From contig JAIUPT010000044.1 in NCBI GenBank assembly GCA_022315425.1, positions 1-64,000 on the forward strand: 64,000 nucleotides of DNA, written 5' to 3'. Each line of letters begins with the position of its first letter. The stretch's first letter is position 1. This document shows positions 12,251 through 24,052 of this stretch, in pieces. A model generated the notes under the pieces. It had not been told where the DNA came from. It was given only the letters and a program-made list of their open reading frames with translations, and did no database searches. The position numbers were made by a program, and so were the translations under genes. Source of the DNA: Pseudevernia furfuracea (Eukaryota > Ascomycota > Lecanoromycetes > Lecanorales > Parmeliaceae).

Positions 12251-15200
12251 GGTTCCTTGGACAGATGGGACCAACAGCTGAAGGTGTCAAGTCGCAAGCC
12301 ACACCCACAGCGCAAGCTATCAAGTCCCAAGCAGCACCTGCTGCAGAGGTGGTCAAGTCACAGGCACAAGATGTTGCCCTCGGACAAAGTTGAGCCTATA
12401 ACTCAAGGGCTGCAGCCCTCAGCTCCACCAAGCAAACTAGCTGAGACTGCACAATCTGCTGGAGAGCAGCTGCAAAGCCAGCTGAAGAGCACTGCAGATA
12501 GCTTTGCAACCCCAGACACTGTAAGCAAACATCCTAGAATCTTGGCTGACTTCCTGCATGTCCTATACACGTCCCAAATGCTTTGTTCCAAGGCACAGAC
12601 AGTAGCCCTCACAAAGGCTGCCTGGACAATGGTGATATTGGCTGTTTACTACATCACAACAGCAGGACTACAGAAGCATGGGCTGTCAAGTTGACAAAGC
12701 CTCACAACACTTATGCAGGGCTTGTGCACGATGCAGGTTCCGGCTGAAGCTGTGAAAAGCGTATCTCAGCAAGTCAATGAAGCTACATCATCAGCAGTGC
12801 AGTCAATGCAAGATGCTTCAGACAGCCTGCTGGACGGCATCAACCAAGCTGTACCAGGTCTACAAAGCTCTGTAGAGTCTGCTGCCTTCAACAGTCTCTT
12901 CTCAGGTACTGAGTGCACTTGCTAACATGTCAGCTCACCACAAGCGCTCAATGTACTGATGAAATTTTTTCACAACAACCATTTGCTGTTCATTCCAACT
13001 AGCACACTATAATGTTCAGAAGCAGACCTTCATCAGAACATGGTGCATTGACAGCACCACAGGCAGAGGCATGACTGGTCGGCAATGACTGCACTAGAGC
13101 TGCTTTACAGACCAGCACGTCCAGATAGGCCATGCTAGCAATTCTGCTTAACATAGCAAACAGTAGTGGTGATCAAGCATGGCTTGTTCCTTTCTCCACA
13201 GTCCTTGTTGCTGGTCCTAACGCACTTCCCTCTGATAGGGTATGTGCATGGGATCTACTGTCCAATGCAGCTGCTCAAGGGCTTGCCAGGGCTTGTCATC
13301 ACAACAGTCACAGGAGCCATGCAGTGCAGCAGCTGCATTACACTTCGCCATTCAAAAGTTTAGAAGTACCAGCTTAGCGTCCTTTCAGGGACTAAGCTAC
13401 TTGCGTGCTGTGACAAGGTCGTCGGCACCGTGTCTTCCCTCATGAACACCTTGCAAGCCTAGCAGCTGAGCAGTTCCACTCCATCACTTTGCTCCAAACA
13501 GCACTCTGCTCCAAACAAGTCTGAGACTACTTTTGCACGCGTCACTGAAGGTCCTCTGGACCAGCGTTGCTGAAGTTCCTTTGTCCCAGCACCATTCAAA
13601 AAGTATGGATGGTTGTTACCATGCTTAACAGGTCAGTGGAGCAGCCTCGTCTCTGATGGGATGCCTTGCCAGCACCCGCAGCAGAGGCACTCCAGGCAGC
13701 AGCAGCTGCAGTGCAGCCCACCGCAGACAAGCTTTGGGCATATGCAAGCAGTGATCCCCAAAGCAGGGGCAGCTGCCACAGGGCTGGCAGTGGGGCTGCC
13801 CCTGCTGGCTTTCTGGAGGGCTAGGCTGGCGGGCTACTCAGGCCAGCTGCAGCCTGCCAAAGCACTAGAGCTGCTGAACAAAAGCAATAGCTTGCTGATA
13901 GATATCAGGTATGTACCATAGCTAGCCAGCATCGCATGTGCTGCTCTGCCAGAGGCCGCTGGGCATCATGCAAAGGCTGATTGCATGTGCTGGATGTACA
14001 GCATGAGTTGCTGAAATCTGGCATTGCCTGTTGCTTGGAGGAAGGCATGAGATCTTGTATGCAAAGTTGTCATCTTACGCCAGTGTCATGCCCTGCCGTT
14101 CCAAAGTGCATGTCACACAGCCTCATCACTTTGGCAATTTTCAAGCATGCTTATCCTGGCATACACAACGCAGAAAAGAGGAGACCCGCAACATTGAGGG
14201 TGTGCCATTACTGAAACGAGGAAGCAGAGGAAAGGGGGGCAGCTATCCCTATCCAAGCCATCACTGCTGTCAGCAGCTCGCAGTGCCAGACAGGGCCAAA
14301 AGCCTGCGCCTCCAGATTGTTGCTCTCCAGATTCTAGGGCTCAAACAAGGTCCACTTCTTTCTTCTTGCAGCTGGTTCTTGCAAATCAGAACAGATACCA
14401 ATGCACTTTGCGCGTTATGGTCAGCCCCTGCACATTTTTGCTTTACTGATGCTTCTGCGCTGTAACAAAGATGCTCCTGCATGTTTTGGCCCATCAAATC
14501 ATGCCACTTGGTGGGCGGCTCAGTCTGGGATTGACTGTCATGGCCAGGCATGCAAGGCAAGGGAGAATCTTCTGTGCCAGTATCCCTATCTCATGCCAGT
14601 GGGGGACTGAGCTGTCCCCCATTGGCATGAACTGTTCTATGTCAGCATGTATTTGCTTGACTGGCTGCAATGAGATGGACCTCATAAAGACAGACTTTGA
14701 GCATAGTAGCTGTTGACACACATCATATTGCTGTCCCCAGGAGTCAGCAGTGCTGCTTCATTGCTTGACCAGAATGAGCTACAATTGCAGGCCAAGTAAA
14801 GAACAACAAAACTGGCGGACTCTACACGATTACTCAACAGGGCTGCTGCATATGTGCTGGCGTTGCGTTGGAAATGGCTTTACTGCTTCTGCAGGTACGG
14901 CGAGGTACGAGGCTGGTCATCATGGATCAGGAATGGTGGTGCCAGACGCAATTGCCATCGCGTCGCAGTGTGCGAGAGCTTGCCCGCAGGAAGGTGTATG
15001 TAGTGGCGGTGCGTCATCTTCCACGCATATATACTGCACCTCACATACCCTTGACATAAACTCTGAAAATCCATGCAGTACACATCATCACAACCCTCGA
15101 CATGTGATACATAGAGCCCAAGCACACTATGGGCTGCTGCATTGTCATGCAGCATCACTAAAGCCTGGGCAATACGTGCATGGCGCTTTTGCTTGTGCAG

Positions 15201-16560
15201 CTGGATCCATGTTGCACTCAGGCTGTGTGGTGAGACAACTGTTGGTGAGACAAGCATGTGGCTGACAGTTGTTGTGGCGGCTTGAGTGCATCATGCATGT
15301 CATATTGCACTAGTGTTTATGGTGAAGGCTGACTTTGTGGGAGTGAGTGTGCAGGGCGGATTCAGTGCTTGGGAGAAGCAGGGCTTAGATACGCAGAGCA
15401 CCGGCATCAACTACCAGACCACCGTCTTGGACTCCTTGTCAGATGAAGCCGAAGAGCCTTGTTGAGTCTTGCCACATCTTTCTTTAGGTAATATAGATTG
15501 TGTTGATAACCTTTAAAAGGTTACCTGCGTCTGGTGCACTTGTGATGTCAGTATGTCTGTCTTCATGCATTTGGCATTTGAGAGTTGGCTTGTGCTGTCT
15601 GTGACCTGGATGCAGGCCAGCTTTTGTGTGCATGAGTGTTTTAGTCTTTCCCAGCAGCAAACTGTCTGTTTGTGAGCGTTAATGAGCAAACCTTTGTCTT
15701 GCTGAGCTGTGGTGTGCAGATGATACTCAGCAACCTATGCCATGCTGCTGTATGGTACCATCACAACACTCGCCTTGATCACCTAGTCCCAGCATTTAGA
15801 GATTTGCTGTCTTGCTGTAGCGCCTACCAGGGCTGCAGTGGCAGCTTCATGCATGTCCCACATGCATGCATTACATTGACGTAAAAAGGGTCCCAAATTT
15901 GCCCAACACTCCAAGTTTTGACATGAACATCAACTTTGTTGCAGGGATCCTGTGATAGCAGCAGGCGGAGTTGGAGGAGCAGTCTTGGCAGGAGTGGCAC
16001 TGGTTGATTGGCACTATGCGCTGAGATATGTGGGAGTACTGGGCACCCAGCTGAGCTTGTTCAACTGGCTCACCAGCTATGATAGCCCACAGGTAGCTCC
16101 TCACAGCATGCTATATTTATTTCAATCAAGCTGAACATGTATCGTGATGCTGGCTCATCTGATCAGGCAAATAACCTTGGTCAGTACAGATGTGTCTACG
16201 TGGTTTGGCAAATGCTATGCTGCAAGCTGTTGATTTGCTTGCTGAGGCCTTTATGCTCAGCGTCAACAAAAACATGGTCCAAAGCATTTTCTTGGACCCA
16301 ATTGACACAGTATCCTCCAGTACTGAATGTTGCTCTGCAACTGCAGGATGCTGTATCCGATGCAGGGTCTACTCTTCAAAAGTACGGTCAGAAGGTAACA
16401 GCATTGGTAGGGCTCCCGCAGTCACAAAAACACACAGGCCTCAGATGGCAGCTACGAGCAGTCACCCTCAGCAGATGATGGCAGTGAGCAAGCTGCTGAC
16501 AGTGAACAACCGAGTGCCCCCTCAGCCAGGAGTAAAGCTTCTGTTCCCAGAAGCCCATGA
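12251..16560 (+). CDS. CAS: CAS-like thylakoid calcium-sensing / rhodanese-domain protein
   Basis: Family knowledge: CAS is a thylakoid membrane protein with a lumenal helical region, one membrane helix and a stromal inactive rhodanese domain; it acts in photosynthetic calcium signalling and photoacclimation. Seen here: an Ala/Gln/Val-rich helical region with three KSQA-type repeats (12,290-12,370) and further amphipathic pieces near 12,430-12,520 and 12,730-12,905. A hydrophobic helix near 13,780-13,820 is followed by the diagnostic segment YSGQLQPAKALELLNKSNSL and LIDIR (13,828-13,908), which parallels the CAS rhodanese entry GY-G-L-PA-LDLL...-ID(V/I)R. Later exons give LVIMDQ (about 14,914) and RELARRKVYVV (about 14,970). 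A second hydrophobic stretch (15,955-16,070) leads to a Ser/Gln-rich acidic tail ending TGA at 16,558-16,560. Several exons need one-base shifts to keep frame. A different rhodanese-type thylakoid protein is the alternative. Confidence 0.6.
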
Positions 16561-17188
16561 AAATAACAAGACATGAAAAGCAAGACTGTTGTGTTGGATT
16601 TTGCCCGAGTTTGCGGCACAATGAGCAGCTTCTGACAGCCGGAGATAGACTAGGTGAAAGACAGTTTTGACCACATTTTTATGTGACCCAGAGCGTGTAC
16701 TTGAAGATTTCCAAAGTGCTGCAGTGTCTAGTCCTCTGCCGTCCGTTCAGGATGACACCGTGTGAGCACCAGTCAAGATTGATCTTGGAAACAGCGCTCT
16801 TCTGCGTAACGGAGAGCTGATGATGCAGGGTGGGTGCAAGGTGCAAGAGATGTGTCGACGCAAGGACAAAGTGATGTAATCTCAAAGAACGGCAAGGATG
16901 ACCTGGCCTAGACTGATGCATCGAAACGCCGTCAGCAAGGCAAGAGCGTTTGCCAGAACACTTTCATGTGCCTCAAGCTTTGCCCAACATCCCACTGACT
17001 CCACCTGCCACGGAAGTCAAACCCTTTGACGTCCAGATAATCCTGCAAAAACCCTATCAAACGTTCAAAGCCGACGTCCGATACCACACAAACTCAGGCC
17101 AGGCCCGATGCTTCCGTCCCACGCCGCACGTTGATCGAGTGTCCCTGAGCGAAGCAGTTGTTGCCATAGTAGTCAAAGGTCCCGCGTG
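16561..17188. promoter_or_regulatory. CpG-rich spacer between CAS and the sigma factor gene
   Basis: This 628-base interval is visibly richer in CpG than the flanking introns. It probably holds the CAS 3' UTR and the sigma-factor promoter. A short + frame at 16,950-17,189 could be 5' leader; no domain is seen. Confidence 0.35.
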
Positions 17189-20100
17189 ATGTCTGTAGGC
17201 CCCTCGACTGTGCTGAGGTCCAGCCTGGTGAGCACGACTCTTAGCAGTCATCTGCCTCAGTCTTGCTCCACGGCTGGCCAGAGCTCAGTTTTCGGCCGGG
17301 GTCGCCAAGTGTCTGGTTTACAAAGAAGCACTAGCGGGTTCTGCGGGTGCCGTTGGCAGGCAAAAGCGAGCCAGTTGTGGCAGAAGCAGTCGCAGACTGC
17401 ATTTTGCTCAGGCGTTCTAAAATCTATTGACTTTTCATATGTGGGGAGGAGCACAGTCAGTGGGCGCAGCAGGAGCCTTCGTAGAAGCCCCTATCGAAAC
17501 CATAGACGCTGTTTGATACAGATGCGTTGCTTCTTCCAGCTGCACACAGCAGTGCCCTCTTGACAACACAGAGTTGCAACGTCGCAAGCTTGATGTGATC
17601 AACTCGATGAAGGCTCTCAACGAGATGGAGGAGGCTGAGACCAAGTTTACGGTAAGGTTCTGCAGCTCCTCTATGTAAAACCCTGTACATATGTCTAATA
17701 CGCTTGGAGACTACCACAGGCTGAGGACAAAGAAAAGATGAGAAAGGCAACTTTCGACATGAGGCTGGCTAAGAGGAAGGCAAAGGCAGACCACCGCAGA
17801 GGCACAGTCAGACCGCCAGCTTAGTCACTCAGAAGCATCCACCTCCTCTTCTGCTGCAGAGCTCTTGCCCTCATCACCACAGACCACTCAAGCAAGGGTA
17901 GCACGGCTGCAACAGCAACAGCAGCAGCAAGCGCAGTGTCAAGTCTAAGGCTACCAAGGCTTCACTCGCTACCACAGCTCCATTGACAGCGCCAGTTTGA
18001 AGGGCTCAGATCTTCGAGCACAAAGGCGGGCTAACCACCAGGTCTGGCAGGAATGCAGCGTGGGGTATGGAAGCCGTTGGGGAAGCTTCGACACCAGGAC
18101 GGGCATGTTGTGGATGCTAGATTAGGAAATGTTGCACGAGCAGAGGCTGGCCTAGGCACAGCTGTGGGTGGTCTCTTCAAGGTGTGCTGTCTTATATGCC
18201 CAGCCAGCTGTGCATGCTGTTGCAACAACTCTTGTCAGCCAGCTTGTTTGTGGTTGCTGGAGCTTTCTGTTGCTCAGCATTGCAATGCCTTATACTTTGA
18301 GCATTGACCTGGCCAGAGCCAAATTTCCATCATCTAGCACCTGCATCGCAACAAATCTCCCTGTCCGCTGGCATCATGTTTGGTTGGACTGACTCTGGCA
18401 CGTGCTCTTGCTACAGGTCAGCTCCCATTTGTTTAACAGCAGCTCAGGAATGTGAGCTGACAATCCATGTCAAGGAGCTTGTTGAGGTGTGAGAAAACAG
18501 GGAGGACGCAATCAAGGACTTAGGCAGACACAATCTCAGACAAGGAGTGGGCAGCAGCATGCGGTACATCCCTGCCTTGAGACCTTACAGAAACCATGCT
18601 GTTGGGCAAGAGCAGCCAAGAAGCAAATGATCCAGTGCAATCAGCGGCTGGTCATGTCTGTTGCTCGTAAGTACCAAGGCCGAGGCATGGACATCTCTGA
18701 TCTGGTGGCTGAGGGGGATTGTGGGCTTGATCAAGGGTGTGGAGCGATTTGATCACACCCGCGTGCTTCAAGTTCTCCACATATGCTCACTGGTGGATCA
18801 GGCAGGCTGTCAACAGAGCCATCTGTGAGCAGGGCCGCGTTGTCAGGTTAGATGCAGCAGCTTTGTCCTGTCCCCCTCAAAATCTGGCTGGTTGCGCTTT
18901 GCATGATCATCGATGACATTGCATGCATGGTCAAAAGGTTACCATCGCTGCTGAAGCTGTTTTGCTTGTCATTTGCTTTGGCCTTGCATGCACTGTGCTG
19001 CTTGCAAATGGAAGAGTAAATGCTAACTGGCTGCATGAGGCAATGCTGCCTATAGCCCTGAGGACTTCGACTCAGTCTTCTACCAGAGGAGAGGTGCACA
19101 AGCTCACGCTACATTCATGCCTGTCCAGCAGAAGTGAAGCTGGCAGTCCATACTGTGTAGCTTGCCAATGCATCAGCTGGGGAACATGGTGCAAACCTCT
19201 TGTTACGTTTTGGAAACCCTGGCCCTGTGTCATGCAGGCTTCCCGTGCACTTGCATGAGATCATGATGAAGGTGCGCAAGGCTGAGAAGGAGCTGGCCAA
19301 TGATCTGAGGCGGGAGCCCACCAAGCAGGAAGTCGCCAACAGGGCCGGCATCACTGAAGCCAAGCTTCATGGCCTGCATAAGGTATAAATCAGTTAGCAC
19401 TGCTTGACTATGGCTTGGGTGGCAGAAGAACAGCATGTGTTCCAGTCAAGCAGTGTTGCAGGAAGTGCGCGTAGCAACTGCCGTGAACAGTAGCAGAAGC
19501 AAATCTTGAGGCGCTTGGAATTGTTGCTTTGGTTTGCATGGCTTGTACAAGTTGCACCTGTGAGCATTGTATGCCTATGTTTCTCTTGAACCAGATGTGC
19601 GAGTGGTGCTGCATCTGCTTTTGTAGAGCAAATCTTGGCAAAAGCAAAGGCGGCATTGTATCAGCCCTAAATAGTATGTCCTGTAAGGCATTTGCAAGGC
19701 TGCAGGTAGTGTGCTGTCATTTTTTTGCACAAGTCATTTTGGTGCTGCTACTTCACCTCTTCTGATAGCAGGTGTAGCTTCGCTGCAGCTTTACCTACAT
19801 TGCAGTTTGTCCATTTGCAGCACATGGCAACATAGGGGTTGACTATCAACAACTTGCTGTTATGTGCTGCAGATGCACCGCAACCCATCAGCACTAGAGG
19901 CTCCTGCTGGCAAAGACAGCACGGACCAGACTGTGGCAGACACCATAGAGGATGAAACCGAAATCTCTCCTGAAGAAGCGGCAACCACAGGCAGCTGTTG
20001 AACAAGGATATGGAGAACCTGCTGTATACTCTGTCAGCCAGGGAGAGCGCGGTGCTCAAGCTGCGCTACGGGTTGGATGATGGGCGGGAGAAGACGCTGG

Positions 20101-20533
20101 AAGAAGTTGGTCGCATCCTGCTGGTGAGGCCTCTTCACACATGTGCTGTTGCTGAGATTGAACGTGAGATCGCGTCTGACTGGGATAGGGCCATTTGTGG
20201 TTTTGTCTATGAAGTGAAGGTCTTTACAGCCTTTGGATGTGTCCAGCTGCTACTCACGTCTTTCATCTGATTTACGTTTGTGATTCACTGACACAGATAC
20301 TTACATACATAATCTTGGTTGTGGTGATGGACGTTTTTGCAATGCCGCCTGAGCAGTGCTTGTTAGTACAGTTGCAATTTGGGCTACACTCTTTTGGCTG
20401 GCCTTTTTCTTTCTTCTCTTGAAGTCAAAGCGTCATGCAGGTCACCCGGGAGCGCATTCGTCAAATCGAATTCAAGGCTCTTAGAAAGCTGAAGGAGCCG
20501 CAACCGCTGCTCAGTGCTGAAGAGCTATGCTGA
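17189..20533 (+). CDS. Plastid sigma-70 factor (RNA polymerase sigma)
   Basis: Nuclear-encoded sigma factors direct the bacterial-type plastid RNA polymerase to promoters. The proposed N-terminus (ATG about 17,189) is Ser/Arg-rich with few acids, like a transit peptide. Exons: 17,189-17,651; 17,720 onward; 18,417-18,846 (regions 1.2-2); 19,238-19,382 (region 3); 19,873-20,123 (regions 3-4); 20,441-20,533 (helix-turn-helix and stop TGA). Diagnostic pieces are NQRLVMSVARKYQGRGMD, then after shifts GLIKGVERFDHTRGFKFS and TYAHWWIRQAV, then KAEKELANDLRREPTKQEVA, LRYGLDDGREKTLEEVGRIL and VTRERIRQIEFKALRKLKE. Region 2 is broken by two single-base insertions (G run 18,713-18,717; T near 18,764), with further shifts near 18,488 and 19,985. 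Family identity is secure; which SIG class is not. Confidence 0.85.
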
Positions 20534-21523
20534 CCCTGCACAGCCTGAAGCTGGGCGCAGGGGCAGATCTAGTGGGTCTCAGCGGCAAAAGGGGATAGAC
20601 ATAATACTCACACCTGCGTGCTGTGTGTGTTATGACCCGTGATGGCCTAGCAGCTTGGCCCTCGCGCAGCACCTACCATGCAGGTGAAGCGGCGGGCTGT
20701 GCAGGGAACTCAGACCAAGGCTTTGAGTGAAACTGAGGGCACATGAAAGGCAGAATGTGCTTTAGGGTTACGCTGCTTGTTGCATCTACAAAACGAACTC
20801 AAACGCAGGACAATGCATGCGCAGAAGCCTCTTGATTTTAGCGTCTTTTCTTGTGACAACTATCCTGTTTTCAGGAACGCATTTATCTCTGCATGAACTG
20901 AGGCGTTCCTCAGCTTATTGCAGCTTGTATCATTGTGTACCAACAGGGCATTATGTATGACCTGACAAATTTTTGACAGCAGCTTCGGTTCCTTGTTTCA
21001 TGCATATACAACATTTTTATGCTCAGTACACTTATCTGCTCATACAGCATGCCAGTCTTTACATTTCTCTGCTTTGCAACATGTAACAGATTTGGACGAC
21101 ACTTGCAGTGACTCGTAACACTCTTCCATAGTTGCACGTCACCCAACAGGGAGGTGCATTGGTCGAAGACTGGAATCACATGCCTTATGTGTATACCAGT
21201 TGATCTGTTCAATCGCACGAAATTTCAGTGCAAACAGCATCCTGACCATATTCTCAATTTAGGTCTCTTATACACTTGGCAAAGTCCTGACTGCCTTTTG
21301 GACAACACTGAATGCAGAGTGCTTGCCTTGCATGGCCACTGCAGGTGTGCTTTGCATGCATTGGTCAAGCTCTGGCCTGCTGTTGGGAGAAAAGTGCAAT
21401 GATGTAGGAACTGCACTATTGCCCAGATTGCTGATTCAGAAGTCGATCCAGTAGAAAAACTATTGCACAGCAGTAGGGCTTTACTGGCTTATCACTGCCT
21501 GATGCGCAAGCCTGGCTGAATGC
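20534..21523. other. Intergenic, sigma factor and NDUFB2 3' ends converge
   Basis: No convincing coding sequence. Two genes end into this interval from opposite sides, so it should contain both 3' UTRs. AT-rich patches occur near 20,880-21,080. Short open frames on both strands lack protein-like features. Confidence 0.45.
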
Positions 21524-21956
21524 TCAATGGCTGCCTGTGGCCTCGTGGTGGCCCTCTTGATGTAGCTCATGCTCAAAGTGTGGCGCATGTCCAAACTGCC
21601 ACCAAAAAGGTGGGTTAATGCATCAAGACAAAAAGACTTTCTTATTGGCTTCAATTGCGAAGGCAGTCAGACAGAGGAAATATAGACACTTATGCTCCCC
21701 AGAAATGCATCTCCATCATGGTAGGCACGGTAAAATATCCAAAACCTGCCAAGACACAACCACTTTTTTATTTTAAGTCAAAATTGCAAGGGTCACCCGA
21801 AGGTCTCCGAACAGCACACTACTCTTACCACATTAGGCTGCACATGCCTTTGCCGACGTATGTGTGCCACGTTGCTGGTGCGTGAAGCGTCAAGCCTTTG
21901 TATGTGACCTCATGACCATGGTGACCACCTACAACATCGAACTCTTGCTTCGGCAT
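21524..21956 (-). CDS. NDUFB2: Mitochondrial complex I subunit NDUFB2
   Basis: NDUFB2 is a small single-pass accessory subunit of the membrane arm of NADH:ubiquinone oxidoreductase. Exon 1 (minus, about 21,956 to 21,829) encodes GGHHGHEVTYKGLTLHAPAT then WHTYVGKGMCSLMW, the characteristic His/Gly start and membrane-helix entry. It ends at a TG|GTAAGAG donor. Exon 2 starts at 21,745 and reads FWIFYRAYHDGDAFLG, continuing the helix and the conserved RA-DG loop. Exon 3 (21,595-21,524) reads FGHAPHFEHELHQEGHHEATGSH and stops with TGA. The exon 2 donor is unclear (about 21,696; no clean GT at the expected phase). The start may be the Met at 21,956 or lie upstream in the same frame (to 22,184), which would add a presequence. 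No frameshift is seen. Confidence 0.8.
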
Positions 21957-22566
21957 CTGTCCACATGCATTGCAAACCAATGCAGTGGTATTGCAAAACC
22001 TGATGATCACGATACCTGATGCCATTCCCCTGAATTGCTGTACGCTTGCGCAAGCTGAAACAGGAGGTTGCCTGACTTTCCATTCCCGACAAGCCTTGTC
22101 CTGCGCAGTGACGCAGCGCCGGCTCTTGTCGCCGGCCCGACAGGCCTGTCCCCAGGCGGTCATGATTGCAATCGACTGTCGCAATTCTCAGAAGCGTACG
22201 CTGCTTGTCAAGAATTTGCCTACACCTGACCGATTAGTCATCTCGCCAGTCAAGCTTGTTCAGAGGAAACTTGACCATGCAAGCGCAAGGCAGACTAAAC
22301 TCACGGCGGAGCGCATATTGACACAAACAAAGTCAGCTCTGCAGTCTTGCGCTTCCGTCCGCCGCCAGCACTCTTTCTTTCCGCAGCCTCTGCAGTGTGC
22401 ACTTCGACTGATGTCGTGCTTGAGGCCCTCGAGATACCAGACGTTGAGCGCTCGCTTGACACCTTAGTGTGGCAAGTTACCCATGTCAGATTTGAGCAGA
22501 AGCCTGTGGGCTCTCAATCAGCAAGAGCGCTCAGCCGTATTCTGAACATATGGATCACTAGATGTG
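21957..22566. promoter_or_regulatory. CpG-rich bidirectional promoter region, NDUFB2 / prefoldin 1
   Basis: Two genes are transcribed away from this interval. CpG is dense: I count 8 in the 60 bases 22,081-22,140, against none in 52,861-52,980. A + frame at 22,140-22,467 reads Lys/Gln/Ala-rich (NSQKRTLLVKNLPTPDRLVI) and could be a 5' exon or a separate small gene, but I cannot assign it. Confidence 0.4.
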
Positions 22567-23084
22567 ATGAGGGACAAGCAGGCATTTTTTGGAGCTGCAG
22601 GAAAAGCTTGTCGACAGCAGCACCAGAAAAAAGAAGCAGGTCAGTCACTCCATATAAAATCATCAAGGTGACACCGTTCTGTGAGTTGAGCAGCTGTGAC
22701 GCCTCGACAGGTAGCTGCGCAACTGCGGTCTTGTGACACAGAGCAAAAAAGAGCAGTGTTGACAGCTGAGGAGCTCAACAACCTTCCTGACGATGCCGAA
22801 GACATACGAACAAATTTGGTCGAGCGTATAAGTCACAGTACTGTACTGATGAGCGTCAAAATAGCTACACAATACATATATCCTGTTTGACGCCTTACAG
22901 GTACTTCTTGATGCCCAAGGCTTCAGCTTTACAAGACCGCAAAGACATTGCAGTCAGCCGTCAGGAGACATCAAGGCCTTGAAAAGAAACACAAACAATC
23001 TGTTCAAAAAAGCCCTTGATAGCTGTAGAAAATGAGTTTAAAGAGCTTTCTGCAGCATTCACCAAGCGTTGCAGCAGGCAGTGA
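22567..23084 (+). CDS. PFDN1: Prefoldin subunit 1 (beta-type)
   Basis: Prefoldin is the hexameric cytosolic co-chaperone that passes unfolded actin and tubulin to the CCT chaperonin; subunit 1 is a beta-type coiled coil with a central hairpin. Exon 1 (ATG 22,567 to 22,639) reads MRDKQAF then, after one T is removed from the T6 run at 22,584-22,590, LELQEKLVDSSTRKKKQ. Exon 2 (from 22,711) reads VAAQLRSCDTEQKRAVLTAE and ELNNLPDDAEDI, matching the family's EKKRA-LT--EL--LPDD hairpin. Exon 3 (from 22,901) reads YFLMPKASALQDRKDIAVSR and a C-terminal coiled coil (VENEFKELSAAFTKRCSRQ) ending TGA at 23,082-23,084 after at least one further one-base shift. Expected family length is about 110-130 residues, consistent with this span. 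Confidence 0.7.
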
Positions 23085-23299
23085 GTCGCTCTGCCTGAAC
23101 TATCATGCAGCAAGCAGATCCATCGCTCAGTACCTCTGACCAAACCACTGAGAATATGTAGATTCAAGCCTATTGCTGTGGTCAGTGACTTCCATAATCT
23201 GTTTCAGAAGGTGTGCTTGATCAGATTAGCATATCCTTCTGCACCTGCATTGAATGCAAAGCGTTGGTCAAACAAGCAGACATGCGCTAGATGATGCTT

Positions 23300-23600
23300 T
23301 GCATGACTATCTGTTCCCTTGATAGATTGGATCTCAGATACATGTTCCCAAGATACACTGATTTGCAGAGCCTGGTAAAGTGCCTGGAATCATAGGGGTA
23401 TTGTGTTAGATACAGTATGCAGTCAAGCAAGGGTTGTGTTAGGCTGCTCAATGCATTGAAATGCATCTCGGAGGCTAATTTTACAGTCATGGAGAAGTGT
23501 CGAAGTCGAAAACTGGTCAGATACAATGTAGCGGCTGTCGCTGGCTGTGAGGTCGAGGCTGACAGTTCTGACGGCCGGCCACGAGTGTAAGCACAACGCA
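23300..23600. repeat. Dispersed repeat, copy 1
   Basis: This stretch shares two modules with 32,205-32,480 and one long stretch with the reverse complement of 57,262-57,400. Shared landmarks are GATTGGATCTCAGATAC, the tract CAGTATGCAGTCAAGCAAGG followed by TTGTGTTAGGCTGC, AAATGCATCTCGGAGGCTA and GAGGCTGACAG. Copies are diverged with small indels. No coding capacity is seen, so it looks like a non-autonomous mobile element or old interspersed repeat. Confidence 0.65.
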
Positions 23601-24052
23601 TGTAGAGCTGAATCGGGAGGTCAGTGGCATATGTGTAACGCCTACATCGATCACCCATGCATCCATACGATTCATCGCACAGTGTGCATGCGTTTAGGAT
23701 GCCGAATGCTGAAATGGGGTGCGCTTGCATCTGCGATGTCGATCCAGAATGAAGTAGCCGAGCGCAGAAGACGGTTCTCTCAGCTGACAGCAGTTGTGAT
23801 TGTCAAGCATGTCATCGTCAAAGCTTAGCTTGAGCCCGACACACGACACTGCCAGTACTGCTGTCTTGCCAATGCTAGACGCAGCTTTGTACAAGCTCAG
23901 CCGAGCTTGCATTGCAGCTGCAAGTGATACTGTCAGCTAAAGCAAGGTCTGTATCTGCTCTGCCACAACAGAGTCACTCAGAAGAGCACAGAAGTGCTAC
24001 AGAAGCAACCGCGGTCTGTTGCAGGAGCTATCAGAGCTGTGTTTTAACATGT

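Noticed and set aside
15507..15530. TAACCTT...AAGGTTA inverted repeat as a regulatory operator
   Set aside because: The match is short, the spacer is tiny and it sits in a CAS intron; such palindromes are expected by chance.
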